Below are positions 37,388 through 46,214 of a stretch of DNA of 64,000 nucleotides, piece by piece. The stretch comes from an uncultured Flavobacteriaceae bacterium (GTDB lineage Bacteria > Bacteroidota > Bacteroidia > Flavobacteriales > Flavobacteriaceae): NCBI GenBank assembly GCA_947494565.1, contig CANLVG010000013.1, positions 120,475-184,474 of the forward strand, given 5' to 3'. The notes under the pieces were generated by a model, which had not been told where the DNA came from, did no database searches, and worked only from the letters and a program-made list of their open reading frames with translations. The translations under genes and the position numbers were made by a program. Every line of letters begins with the position of its first letter. The first letter of the stretch is position 1.

Positions 37388-40300
37388 CTACCCGGACTTG
37401 GGCATATTTCGTTCTTTTTCTTGAAAAACCTTTACACTGGTTTTCATATCGGCATATCTCGGATCTTGAATATAATCTTGCTTCTTCATTTTAAGGACCT
37501 CAATACTTAAAAACCCAAATTCACTGACCACCTTGCCATAAAAACGGTAAACACCCTTACCCCGAAAATGATACTGCGCGGCCACGGGGGGAAACAATAC
37601 CGTATCGAAAACCTTACCTTCTTGATCGATCATTGTGGCAAAATGCATTCGCTTTCCACTATGGGTGCTCGTATTCTTGACCGTGACCAAATACCCGTAA
37701 ATATCGATATGATGGTTCAGAAAATGCTTAAGGTTCCTGACACATCGATTATTCTTGGGGGGATCGGCCAATAGATCAAACGGACTGCACAAGCAGAAGC
37801 CCAAAAGCTCCAATTGTGTGAAGGCCATTTCAAGAGCTGTAGTATGTAATTGCGGAATACGAAAATCTTGATGCCGCGGCGGAAACAATTTTGGATGGTC
37901 GATTTTTGCGTTCTTGTTCAAAAAGAGATGGGCTTTCCATAACAATTGGTGCTTATTGACGCCCGTAAACCGAAACGCATCGATGCGAATCAAGATACTG
38001 ATCTGATCAACGGTGATAAAAACCCGATCTAGAAATGCTTCCAGGGAGGTAAAATAACCATTTGCCATTCTTTCCTTTAAAATACGTTCGGCAACCCGGT
38101 TCTCCAATTCGCGCAAGTAACCAAATCCCAGAAAGATTTCCTTTCCATAGATTACATTTTTATTGAAGCTTCTATTGATACACGGCGGATGGATCGTGGC
38201 CCCCATCATGCGCGCCTCGTGCACATAAAACTCGGAGCGGTAAAATCCGCCACCGTTGTTCAATACAGCTACCATATACTCTAATGGATAGTAGGCACGC
38301 AGAAAAAGGGTCTGATAGCTTTCTACGGCATACGATGCCGAATGCCCCTTTGCAAAGGCATAGCCTGCAAAACTGGCAATTTGGTTCCAGATTTCCGAAA
38401 TAAGACTTTCTTCATAACCCTTGTTTCTACAGTTCGCGAAAAACTTATCCTTTACTTTTTGAAACTCTTCGCGCGACCGGAATTTTCCGCTCATACCCCG
38501 ACGCAATACATCGGCCTCGCCCAAATCAAGCCCTGCGAACAGGTTGGCTACCTTGATAACATCTTCTTGATATACCATTACCCCATAGGTTTCGGGCATG
38601 ATATTTAACATAACCGGGTGTGCTTTTTCTTTCTCCCTGCCCGGATTGCGATGTCGCAGAATATATTCCCGCATCATTCCGCTTTTTGCGACACCTGGTC
38701 GAATAATCGAACTTGCAGCGACCAAACCCAGATAGTTATCGACCTCCAATTTTTTGAGCAACATGCGCATGGCAGGTGACTCTACATAGAAGCACCCCAT
38801 GCACTGTGCCGTTTTGACCAGGGCGTTGATCTTAGGGTCTGTGATAAACCGCTTGACATTATGAATATCGAAACTACCTGATTCGTCAGGTCGATTGTAG
38901 GCAATGATCTCCAAAGACTCCTTGATCTTTGCCAGTCCGCGCTGCCCCAAAATATCGAACTTGTAAAGCCCTACATCTTCCGCAATGACCATATCATATT
39001 GTGTGGTAGGAAAGCCTTTAGGAGGAAGATTGGTCGCCGAGAACCAATGCAAGGGCCTTTCACTGATCAATATCCCTCCCGCATGAATACTCAAATAATT
39101 GGGCATGCCTTTGATCAAGCGGCCATACTTTAACACCAATAGCGATACCTCATCAAGTTTTGAAGGGTCATACCTTCCCTCGGAAAGGAAATCGATCTCA
39201 CTTTTCGGAAGCCCGAATACTTTGCCCAATTCACGAATGACCCCTCGATCCTTAAAAGTTACGTAGGTGCCCAGAAGAGCTACATGCTTAAAGCGATCAA
39301 AAATATACTGGGTCATCTCAGGCCTATCACGATGGGAAAAATCGATATCAAAATCCGGCGGATTGGCACGGTACAAATTGATGAACCGTTCAAAATACAG
39401 ATCTAAATCAATGGGATCTACATCGGTAATCCGAAGTAGGTAAGCCACAATACTATTGGCTCCACTACCACGACCTACATAAAAAAAGTCTCTTTTTCGT
39501 GCCTCGGAAACAATGTCCCAATTGATCAAAAAATACGAAACAAACCCCTTCTCCTTGATCAGCTGTAATTCTTTCCGTAATCGGTCATAAATATCCTTTC
39601 CCGGGTTGTGATAGCGATAGGGCAACCCCTCTTGACAAAGTGCTTCGATCAGTTTTTCATCCTCGTCTCGATTACCTGTGTAAGTAGCAAGGTTTTGTGG
39701 CCTACGCTCCTTGGAAAAATCAAAATGAATGGTGCATGAATTTAACAAACGTTCCGTATTCTCTAGAATGAAAGGATATTCGGAAAAGGCAGCCGCCAAA
39801 TTTTCGATCGGAAACATTTTTTCATCTTCATTTCCTTCTTCGGTCTTCTCGAGCTTACTCAGCAGCATATTATTATCAATAGCCCGCAACAATCGGTGTG
39901 CATTGAAATCGCGTCTATTGCGAAAAGTAACAGGCTGCTGTACCACCAATTTGTCTTTCAACTTCAATAGTTTGGAAAATGGCAAACGACGTAAATCGGC
40001 AATGGAAATCCCAATAAATTCATCTACGGCAAAATCATACTGGTTGTTCAATACTGCCTTTTCAAAAGGATATACCACATAAGCATGTTCAAATTCGGGA
40101 GCGATCGAAGCGAACTTTTTTTCATGATGCAGGTGTGCCGAGAGAAAATCGTTCAGTTCTAAATAGCCTTCATTGTTTTTTGCAATACCGATGAAACATT
40201 GATCTACCCCATTCCGAAAATCGATCCCTAAAATAGGTTCAATATCATATTTTGGAGCCAAGCGCACGAAATTGAGTCCGGCCGAAGTATTGTTGATATC

Positions 40301-40408
40301 GGTCAGTACCAGCTTGGCCACATGGTTTTTTTGAGCGAGACGCAAGAGTTCCTCTTCGGAAAAGGTTCCAAAGCGAAGGCTGTAGTATGTATGACAGTTT
40401 AAATACAT
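37388..40408 (-). CDS. DnaE-like DNA polymerase III alpha subunit (error-prone type)
   Basis: The start at 40408 (MYLNCHTYYSLRFGTFSEEE) is chosen, since it begins directly with the PHP domain; the longer ORF from 40447 includes a repeat element. About 1,006 residues. The PHP domain comes first, then the polymerase core: FYVGRGSGANSIVAYLLRITDVDP and ANPPDFDIDFSHRDRPEM (catalytic Asp pair). The length and context (dinB next to it) suggest the DnaE2/ImuC-like second polymerase used in translesion synthesis, not the replicative enzyme. The four-helix-bundle element separates it from dinB. Confidence 0.88.
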   Translation of the reverse strand: MYLNCHTYYSLRFGTFSEEELLRLAQKNHVAKLVLTDINNTSAGLNFVRLAPKYDIEPILGIDFRNGVDQCFIGIAKNNEGYLELNDFLSAHLHHEKKFASIAPEFEHAYVVYPFEKAVLNNQYDFAVDEFIGISIADLRRLPFSKLLKLKDKLVVQQPVTFRNRRDFNAHRLLRAIDNNMLLSKLEKTEEGNEDEKMFPIENLAAAFSEYPFILENTERLLNSCTIHFDFSKERRPQNLATYTGNRDEDEKLIEALCQEGLPYRYHNPGKDIYDRLRKELQLIKEKGFVSYFLINWDIVSEARKRDFFYVGRGSGANSIVAYLLRITDVDPIDLDLYFERFINLYRANPPDFDIDFSHRDRPEMTQYIFDRFKHVALLGTYVTFKDRGVIRELGKVFGLPKSEIDFLSEGRYDPSKLDEVSLLVLKYGRLIKGMPNYLSIHAGGILISERPLHWFSATNLPPKGFPTTQYDMVIAEDVGLYKFDILGQRGLAKIKESLEIIAYNRPDESGSFDIHNVKRFITDPKINALVKTAQCMGCFYVESPAMRMLLKKLEVDNYLGLVAASSIIRPGVAKSGMMREYILRHRNPGREKEKAHPVMLNIMPETYGVMVYQEDVIKVANLFAGLDLGEADVLRRGMSGKFRSREEFQKVKDKFFANCRNKGYEESLISEIWNQIASFAGYAFAKGHSASYAVESYQTLFLRAYYPLEYMVAVLNNGGGFYRSEFYVHEARMMGATIHPPCINRSFNKNVIYGKEIFLGFGYLRELENRVAERILKERMANGYFTSLEAFLDRVFITVDQISILIRIDAFRFTGVNKHQLLWKAHLFLNKNAKIDHPKLFPPRHQDFRIPQLHTTALEMAFTQLELLGFCLCSPFDLLADPPKNNRCVRNLKHFLNHHIDIYGYLVTVKNTSTHSGKRMHFATMIDQEGKVFDTVLFPPVAAQYHFRGKGVYRFYGKVVSEFGFLSIEVLKMKKQDYIQDPRYADMKTSVKVFQEKERNMPKSG

Positions 40409-40433
40409 TGCATAGTATTGGATTCCAAGCACC

Positions 40434-40454
40434 AAATTCCAAATCACAAATTCC
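40434..40454 (+). repeat. Left inverted repeat of the mini-element
   Basis: 21 bp that starts AAATTCCAAATC and ends with AAATTCC, an internally repetitive ATTCCAAA-type unit. The copy at 40886-40906 is its reverse complement with one mismatch (C to T). Confidence 0.75.
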
Positions 40455-40515
40455 AGACAACAAAATTGAAATTCGGAATGCTAGACCGTACCTAAGAAGC
40501 CTTCGAAATTTAGTT

Positions 40516-40872
40516 TTACGAACTTGACCTTTTATTGATGATTGATGATAAAATTTTTCTACGCTCAACGGCCTCAATGATTAACTCTCCAGCTTTTGAG
40601 CTATAGCCACTATTTAAATCCTTCAGAAGTTTTAGCCAATATTCTCCCTCTTTAGCTTCTTTTCTTGCAATCTTAGCTCTCATCAAAAAATCTTTCTCAC
40701 CAAGCTTCTCGTTAGCTTCAATATAATTTGCTCCTACTGATCCTGACGCTCTGATAAGTTGCTTTCCATCCTCAATATTATTTAAAGTCTTCGGTAACAT
40801 TTTTATAAAAAAGCGGCACTCCCTTGCACACAAATATGTTCTCTCCTCTAAATTGTAAATCTTATTTCCCAT
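40516..40872 (-). CDS. Four-helix-bundle protein (23S rRNA IVS/S23 family)
   Basis: 118 residues. The pattern IYNLEERTYLCARECRFFIKMLPKTLNN, a middle 'QLIRASGSVGANYIEANEKLGEKDFLMRAKIARKEAKEGEYWLKLLKD' and a C-terminal helix identify the four-helix-bundle (S23/IVS) family first seen inside 23S rRNA intervening sequences. Here it lies outside rRNA. It starts 14 bp from the right inverted repeat. The family forms oligomeric bundles and some members bind nucleic acid; function in this setting is unknown. Confidence 0.88.
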   Translation of the reverse strand: MGNKIYNLEERTYLCARECRFFIKMLPKTLNNIEDGKQLIRASGSVGANYIEANEKLGEKDFLMRAKIARKEAKEGEYWLKLLKDLNSGYSSKAGELIIEAVERRKILSSIINKRSSS

Positions 40873-40885
40873 GTCCTTGGCATTT

Positions 40886-40906
40886 GGAATTTATGATTTG
40901 GAATTT
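40886..40906 (-). repeat. Right inverted repeat of the mini-element
   Basis: Reverse complement of 40434-40454 with one mismatch. On the plus strand it starts GGAATTTATGATT and ends GGAATTT. It begins 2 bp from the dinB stop codon (40909-40911). Confidence 0.75.
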
Positions 40907-40908
40907 CT

Positions 40909-42123
40909 CTATTGTTTTCGATGCGCCAATACGATCGGGGGTTGCCCGTTGAACGGATTGTGCATTCGCCCTATGGTGTTCTTTCCCATCGCCGAGGCAC
41001 GTACTACGCTTTTATCACCGTAGCGATTTCTGATAGTATCCATGGCCCGATATAAATTCAAGGCTTCCTCCGTGTCTTCGAACATATTGATCTGATAGTT
41101 TCCGCTGACCAAATGACTGAACCGAATACCGATCAACCGTACCAATAACCTTCTGTTATAGAGTACCTTGAACAGTTCTAAAATCTTCGGGATTAAAATA
41201 TGATCGGCACTGGTGTACGGAATTCGCATTTGCTTTGAGTAGGTATTGAAATCGGAATACCGGATCTTGACCGCAATGCAAGCAGTGAGCTTCTCGCCCC
41301 GTCGTAGCTGATAGGCCAGATTTTCGGTCATGGCGATCAAAAGACCCCTTAATTTGACCACATCGATAGTATCTTTATCGAAAGTGCGTTCATTGGAAAT
41401 CGACTTCCGTTCCCAAAAAGGAATCACGGGGGTATTGTCGATGCCGTTTGCCCGTTTCCAGATGACGGTTCCGTTTTTACCGAGTACGCGTTGCATCACA
41501 TCCATAGGCATTTCTTGTACGGTACGGATCTGTCGTAATCCTAGGTTACGAAGGGTTTGATAGGTCTTATCACCTACCATGGGTATTTTTTTGATGGAAA
41601 GGGGGGCCAAAAAGGTTTTCTCTAGTCCAAAATCGATTTTCAATTGATTGTTAGGTTTGGCTTGCCCTGTAGCTACTTTTGATACTACTTTATTGGCCGA
41701 TAGGCCAAAGGAAATAGGGAGTCCGGTTTCCTTTATGATCTTTTGTCGCAGTTCAGAGGCGTATTTATATGATCCGAAAAAACGGTCCATGCCAGAGAGA
41801 TCGGCATAGAACTCATCGATGCTCGATTTCTCGAATAGCGGCACATACTCCTTTATAATTTCAGTCACCAGATCGGAGTGTTTGCTATAGGTACCCGCAT
41901 TGCCTTTGATCCGTATCGCCTCCGGACATAATTCTTTTGCCATTTTCATAGGCATGCCCGAGTGAATACCATACCCCCTGGTCTCATAGCTACAAGCGGC
42001 CACTACGCCACGATCGCTAAGCCCTCCGACGAGTATCGGCTTATCTTTTAAACGACTATCGAGCAGACGTTCCACGGATACAAAAAATGTATCAAGATCA
42101 AGATGTAGAATGTTTTTGGTCAT
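40909..42123 (-). CDS. dinB: Y-family DNA polymerase IV (DinB)
   Basis: 404 residues from ATG at 42123; a GTG at 42126 is an alternative. Motifs: HLDLDTFFVSVERLLD (first metal Asp), 'LVGGLSDRGVVAACSYETRGYGI', SSIDEFYADLSGMDRFFGS (catalytic DE pair), helix-hairpin-helix region (KIPMVGDKTYQTLRNLG) and little-finger domain. The polymerase copies past damaged bases with low fidelity. With the DnaE2-like polymerase it forms a translesion pair. Two dyads in its promoter suggest repression. Confidence 0.95.
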   Translation of the reverse strand: MTKNILHLDLDTFFVSVERLLDSRLKDKPILVGGLSDRGVVAACSYETRGYGIHSGMPMKMAKELCPEAIRIKGNAGTYSKHSDLVTEIIKEYVPLFEKSSIDEFYADLSGMDRFFGSYKYASELRQKIIKETGLPISFGLSANKVVSKVATGQAKPNNQLKIDFGLEKTFLAPLSIKKIPMVGDKTYQTLRNLGLRQIRTVQEMPMDVMQRVLGKNGTVIWKRANGIDNTPVIPFWERKSISNERTFDKDTIDVVKLRGLLIAMTENLAYQLRRGEKLTACIAVKIRYSDFNTYSKQMRIPYTSADHILIPKILELFKVLYNRRLLVRLIGIRFSHLVSGNYQINMFEDTEEALNLYRAMDTIRNRYGDKSVVRASAMGKNTIGRMHNPFNGQPPIVLAHRKQ

Positions 42124-42151
42124 CACTATCCTAAAAAGGGATAGCTAATTT

Positions 42152-42186
42152 ATGGAAATATTCCTATTTTATGGAATATTTCCTAT
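42152..42186 (-). promoter_or_regulatory. Twin operator dyads upstream of dinB
   Basis: Two near-identical 16-mers lie 19 bp apart (42152-42167 and 42171-42186). Each holds a GGAAnnnTTCC dyad (42154-42164 and 42173-42183). They sit between the proposed -7 box and the dinB start, so a bound protein would block transcription. A third dyad, CTATCC/GGATAG (42126-42131 with 42139-42144), overlaps the start codon region. The binding protein is unknown; it may be a LexA-like repressor encoded elsewhere. Confidence 0.6.
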
Positions 42187-42203
42187 TTTTTAAAGAAGAA
42201 TAT

Positions 42204-42233
42204 AAAAAATAACTTCCGTTCCCCGATTTTCAA
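42204..42233 (-). promoter_or_regulatory. Candidate dinB promoter
   Basis: On the minus strand TTG (42231-42233) is followed by 19 bp and TATTTTTT (42204-42211), seven of eight matches to TAnnTTTG. It lies upstream of the twin dyads. Confidence 0.45.
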
Positions 42234-42266
42234 TACCACATAGCTAATGTTCTCACGTATATCAAT

Positions 42267-42295
42267 AAAAAAGCCTCCAACATAAGTTGAAGGCT
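42267..42295 (-). terminator. Terminator of the small DUF6747-like gene
   Basis: On the minus strand AGCCTTCAAC pairs with GTTGGAGGCT around TTAT, with one mismatched pair, followed by TTTTTT. It lies 45 bp past the stop at 42340. Confidence 0.75.
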
Positions 42296-42339
42296 CTTCA
42301 GCAATGGGGTTCGATTTTCATCACATCAAATTTGGGTTA

Positions 42340-42510
42340 CTAATCAAAAGCAAAGCCGGTAAACATTCTAAATAGCAATGCATATAGTCCGATAGAAATA
42401 AGGGCAAAGCAAAACCATGAAAATACTTTCAAATAGTTCTTTAGAATATAATTCCCTAGGTTTCTGAATCCCTCTAAATAAATTTCCTTAATAAGTAATG
42501 TCGTCTTCAT
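42340..42510 (-). CDS. Small membrane protein, DUF6747-like
   Basis: 56 residues, reading MKTTLLIKEIYLEGFRNLGN, then a hydrophobic segment at about 27-50 (LKVFSWFCFALISIGLYALL) and the end FRMFTGFAFD. The short length, single membrane span and 'LEGFRNLGNYILKNYLKVF' segment match small Flavobacteriaceae proteins I recall as DUF6747. It is followed by its own terminator. Function unknown. It is below the usual length cut-off for gene callers. Confidence 0.7.
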   Translation of the reverse strand: MKTTLLIKEIYLEGFRNLGNYILKNYLKVFSWFCFALISIGLYALLFRMFTGFAFD

Positions 42511-43061
42511 AATCGTTTCATTTTAATCGTTATACACTACTTAAACAACAAAGGGCGTGCTAACTTGACTGAAAATTCGAAATACTGGTCGAAATGAATC
42601 GGAAAAAAGATGAACTACACAAAAACAACTTATTTATACCACGAATTTTTGACCTCATGATAGACTCAAAAAGCACATCTAACAAGTATTCATGATTAAT
42701 TATTCACAATATTCAAACCTCTTTTCTGTGTTATTTATATATAAATCACATAAAAATCAAGAAATAGATTTTTTTTGATCAAATCTATTCCTATATTCGT
42801 TAACGTACACGCATTGTTACGTTAACGTTCACGAGACAACTATCGAAACGATTCACGGTACACTTTCAAAAAACTAACAAAAAAACGCACACCGATCATG
42901 ATAAGTACCAGCAACAGCCCTTGACTTTTTTTGAAAGAGCGATTGCGTCATATAAGACCATACTGCCTTCTTTCCTTCGAACTTTTCACGTACTAGCTAT
43001 TCTTCTTTATTCTAGTACTACGGATAAACAACTACTTAACTAACTTAAATTAGAGCATGAT
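42511..43061 (+). promoter_or_regulatory. Control region and long leader of the second susC
   Basis: 551 bp without a gene. An AT-rich part (42650-42790) is followed by the two CGTTAACG boxes at 42798-42828 and then 233 bp to the susC start. The promoter is uncertain: TATATTCG at 42792-42799 resembles a -7 box and overlaps the first operator. No further conserved element was recognised. Confidence 0.5.
42798..42828 (+). promoter_or_regulatory. Tandem LacI-type operators before susC
   Basis: CGTTAACG occurs at 42798-42805 and again at 42820-42827 (within ACGTTAACGT, 42819-42828), 22 bp apart, about two helical turns. The same core forms the palindrome at 53617-53634. A LacI-family gene lies downstream (47982-49016). 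Confidence 0.7.
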
Positions 43062-46000
43062 ATGAAAAAATTACACGTAAAGAAACTTAAGCCAAAGGCA
43101 CGAAGTTTATTGTTATCGGTCCTTCTCTGCATATCGACCGTTTCGCCTCTTGCGGCAAATACAACTAATGCATCCGCCCTACCGGAAGCAATTCAATCTA
43201 CGATTACCGGTACCATTACTGATGAAAGTGGTATTCCACTATCCGGAGCCAGTGTTGTGGTGAAAGGTACTACCACAGGGGCCGTTGCCGATTTTGATGG
43301 AAACTACACCATTAACGCAGCTTCCGATGCTACCTTGGTATTCAGCTATGTCGGGTATGCCGCCTTAGAGGTTGCCGTCAACGGTAGGTCAAGCGTTAAT
43401 GCTTCCCTAGAACCTGATGCCGCAGCGCTCGACGAAGTGGTACTGGTCGGTTACGGTACTCAAAAAAGAGGTGAAGTAACAGGTTCGATCGAAACCGTTA
43501 CCGCCGAGCAATTGAGCATTGTTCAGGTGGCGAGCAGTATAGATGCCATTAAAGGTCAAATTGCGGGGGTCGATGTTCAATCACAAGGGGGTCGACCAGG
43601 TCAAAACCCAACGGTACGAATTCGTGGGCGACGGTCTATCAGTGCTTCCAACGACCCTTTATATGTAGTCGACGGTATACCACTCATAGACGGACCGAAT
43701 TCCATGGCGGATATCAATCCGGATGACATTGCATCGATGCAGGTCTTAAAAGATGCCGCAGCAACTGCCGTATATGGCTCCAGGGGCGCGAACGGTGTCA
43801 TCTTGGTTTCTACAAATCGCGGCAGGGTCGGCAAAACAAAAGTGACCTACAGTAGCCGTTACGGAATCACCTCAGCGGTACGTACGGTAGATATGATGAA
43901 TGGCGCGGAATTCGCCGCCCTTAAAAGAGAATCGAGAAGAGTAGGTGTCAATGACGGTGACCCGGCTTGGAATGGAGTCATCCCGACCGAAGCGGAGGTT
44001 TTCTTAGACCCGGTAGAATTGGAGTCCATTGCCCAAGGGCGATCGACCGACTGGCAAGACTTGGTGCTTGGTGATGGTTGGCAGACCAACCATCAATTGG
44101 GTATCAGTGGTGGATCGGAGAATACGACCTTCAGCACTTCTATTGGTTACTTCAAAGAACAGGGGATTATCAGTAATCAGGATTTCGAACGCTTTTCCGG
44201 TCGCTTGGCCGTAGACCATAAAATCAACGATATCTTTAAAATAGGTGCTTCATTTCTCTTGGCCAAGACCGAACAAAATTGGGGATCCAACGCTACGGTA
44301 CAGGAAGCCTTGGCCAATAACCCATTGGGGGTACCTTATGATGAAAATGGCGAATTATTATTTCTACCTACCAATGATGGTATACGAACCAACCCCTTAA
44401 GCGAATTAGTGGAAGGTGCCTATATAGATGAACGCACCCAAACCCGGATATTTGCACCAATATACTTTGATGTGAATATTATGGAAGGGCTAAAGTGGAC
44501 CACTACTTTCGGCCCCGATATTCGAATCGGTAGACGAGGTAGGTTTGCTGGGAGTTTGACCAATACCAACCGTGGAGGACCAGGTTTCGCCGAAATAGAG
44601 AACATCAATGATTTTGGATATACACTCGAAAATTTATTGACCTATAATACCGCATTGACCGATCGTCAAAATTTAAAGGTCACATTATTACAAAGTATTC
44701 AAAAATCACGAATAGAACGGTCCTTCGGCAATGCTGCCGGTATTCCGTATGAATCACAGTCCTTTTACAATTTGGCATCTGGCACACAAGGTGGTGTTGT
44801 CGAATCGAGTTTAACAGAGTGGGCCTTGGCTTCCTTTATGGGAAGGGTCAATTACGATTTCGACGGCAAGTATTTATTTCAAGCTTCCCTAAGAGCGGAC
44901 GGTTCCTCAAGATTGGCGCCTGGTAATCAATGGAAGTACTTTCCCGGGGTTTCGGCCGGTTGGCGAATCGACCAAGAGGACTTTTTAGCGGATACCTCGG
45001 TGTCCGAGTTAAAACTTAGAGCTTCTTATGGCGAGGTCGGTAATACTTCTGTCGACCCTTATCAAACAGCTGGAAGACTAGGCAGTACTGTCTATGCCTT
45101 TGGGGAGGCACCTGCACTTGGTTTTGGATTAGATGAAATACCTAACGAAGATTTAACGTGGGAGGTTTCAAAAACTCTGGACATTGGTTTGGATTACGGC
45201 CTATTCAACAATCGACTAGTAGGTTCCCTTGACTGGTTCCGCACCAACACCGTAGACCTTCTGCTACGAAGAACCTTGCCTACGACATCAGGGTACGAAG
45301 AAGTGCTTCAAAATGTCGGAGCTACGCGAACCACAGGTGTAGAATTCAGTGTAAGTGCCGGTATCATCGATAATGATGGTGACGGGTTTAATTGGGACGT
45401 GGACTTGAATATCTCCACCTATAAAGAGGAAATCGTAGAACTGGCATTAAAGGATGAAAATGGAAATCCTGTAGACGACACCGGTAATGAATGGTTCATT
45501 GGGCAACCCATCAGTGTATTTTTCGACTATGAAAAAATCGGTATTTGGCAAGCCAATGAGGTAGCGGAAGCACTTGCACAAGATAACAAAGTACCCGGTG
45601 AAATCAAGTTAAACGACCTCAACGGCGATGGAGTCATCACCCCTGAAGATCGTAAAATATTGGGTACGGATGTACCGGATGTTTATGGTGGTTTCAACAA
45701 TAAGTTTTCTTATAAAGGTTTTGATTTGGGTGTTTTCTTTGTCTACAGACTCGGGCAAACGGTACAGTCAGGTTTCAACGCCCAGAACAACTCCTTATTT
45801 GGACGGTATAATAACTTGGATGTGGATTATTGGACTATCGACAATCCGACAAATGCGAACCCAAGACCGAATGAAAATCAGGAAAGTCCAAGAAATGGGT
45901 CAACACTTACCTATTTTGATGGCGGCTTCATCAAGCTTCGGAATATTTCCTTAGGTTATAACCTGCCTGAATCGATAACGACAAAACTAGGCATGGAAAA

Positions 46001-46172
46001 GTTGCGACTATCCGTTTCCGGACAGAATTTGTTCTTTATCACCGATTTTCCGACCTACGATCCAGAAGTTGGGGAAACCTTTAACGATGATGGTGAGCGT
46101 CAAAACGCCGTGAATAGTGGAATCGTACCAAGCAATAAGATGTGGTCATTAACTTTAAATGCCACCTTTTAG
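43062..46172 (+). CDS. SusC/RagA TonB-linked outer-membrane transporter
   Basis: 1,036 residues. The signal peptide (1-33, ending PLAAN) is followed by a carboxypeptidase-D-like domain (ITGTITDESGIPLSGASVVVKG), TonB-box-like LDEVVLVGYGTQKRG, plug (VRIRGRRSISASNDPLYVVDGIPLIDG, DAAATAVYGSRGANGVILVST) and barrel ending WSLTLNATF. Complete SusC. Its SusD follows 42 bp later. The upstream CGTTAACG boxes point to LacI control. Confidence 0.95.
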   Translation: MKKLHVKKLKPKARSLLLSVLLCISTVSPLAANTTNASALPEAIQSTITGTITDESGIPLSGASVVVKGTTTGAVADFDGNYTINAASDATLVFSYVGYAALEVAVNGRSSVNASLEPDAAALDEVVLVGYGTQKRGEVTGSIETVTAEQLSIVQVASSIDAIKGQIAGVDVQSQGGRPGQNPTVRIRGRRSISASNDPLYVVDGIPLIDGPNSMADINPDDIASMQVLKDAAATAVYGSRGANGVILVSTNRGRVGKTKVTYSSRYGITSAVRTVDMMNGAEFAALKRESRRVGVNDGDPAWNGVIPTEAEVFLDPVELESIAQGRSTDWQDLVLGDGWQTNHQLGISGGSENTTFSTSIGYFKEQGIISNQDFERFSGRLAVDHKINDIFKIGASFLLAKTEQNWGSNATVQEALANNPLGVPYDENGELLFLPTNDGIRTNPLSELVEGAYIDERTQTRIFAPIYFDVNIMEGLKWTTTFGPDIRIGRRGRFAGSLTNTNRGGPGFAEIENINDFGYTLENLLTYNTALTDRQNLKVTLLQSIQKSRIERSFGNAAGIPYESQSFYNLASGTQGGVVESSLTEWALASFMGRVNYDFDGKYLFQASLRADGSSRLAPGNQWKYFPGVSAGWRIDQEDFLADTSVSELKLRASYGEVGNTSVDPYQTAGRLGSTVYAFGEAPALGFGLDEIPNEDLTWEVSKTLDIGLDYGLFNNRLVGSLDWFRTNTVDLLLRRTLPTTSGYEEVLQNVGATRTTGVEFSVSAGIIDNDGDGFNWDVDLNISTYKEEIVELALKDENGNPVDDTGNEWFIGQPISVFFDYEKIGIWQANEVAEALAQDNKVPGEIKLNDLNGDGVITPEDRKILGTDVPDVYGGFNNKFSYKGFDLGVFFVYRLGQTVQSGFNAQNNSLFGRYNNLDVDYWTIDNPTNANPRPNENQESPRNGSTLTYFDGGFIKLRNISLGYNLPESITTKLGMEKLRLSVSGQNLFFITDFPTYDPEVGETFNDDGERQNAVNSGIVPSNKMWSLTLNATF

Positions 46173-46214
46173 GGGATAAAAAATTGTTAGTTTAAATAGT
46201 ATAATTTAAATATT

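Larger units (their letters stand above)
40434..40906. mobile_element. Putative 473-bp mini-element with 21-bp inverted repeats
   Basis: The end repeats (40434-40454 and 40886-40906) are inverted copies, identical at 20 of 21 positions; they enclose only the four-helix-bundle gene. The right repeat begins 2 bp past the last base of the dinB stop codon region, and the left one lies 26 bp before the dnaE start. No transposase is encoded. Similar small repeats accompany four-helix-bundle genes in other genomes as I recall, but this is inference. Confidence 0.55.

Noticed and set aside
40245..40577. ORF of 110 residues crossing the dnaE start on the minus strand
   Set aside because: It overlaps both dnaE and the four-helix-bundle gene in another frame and shows no family pattern.
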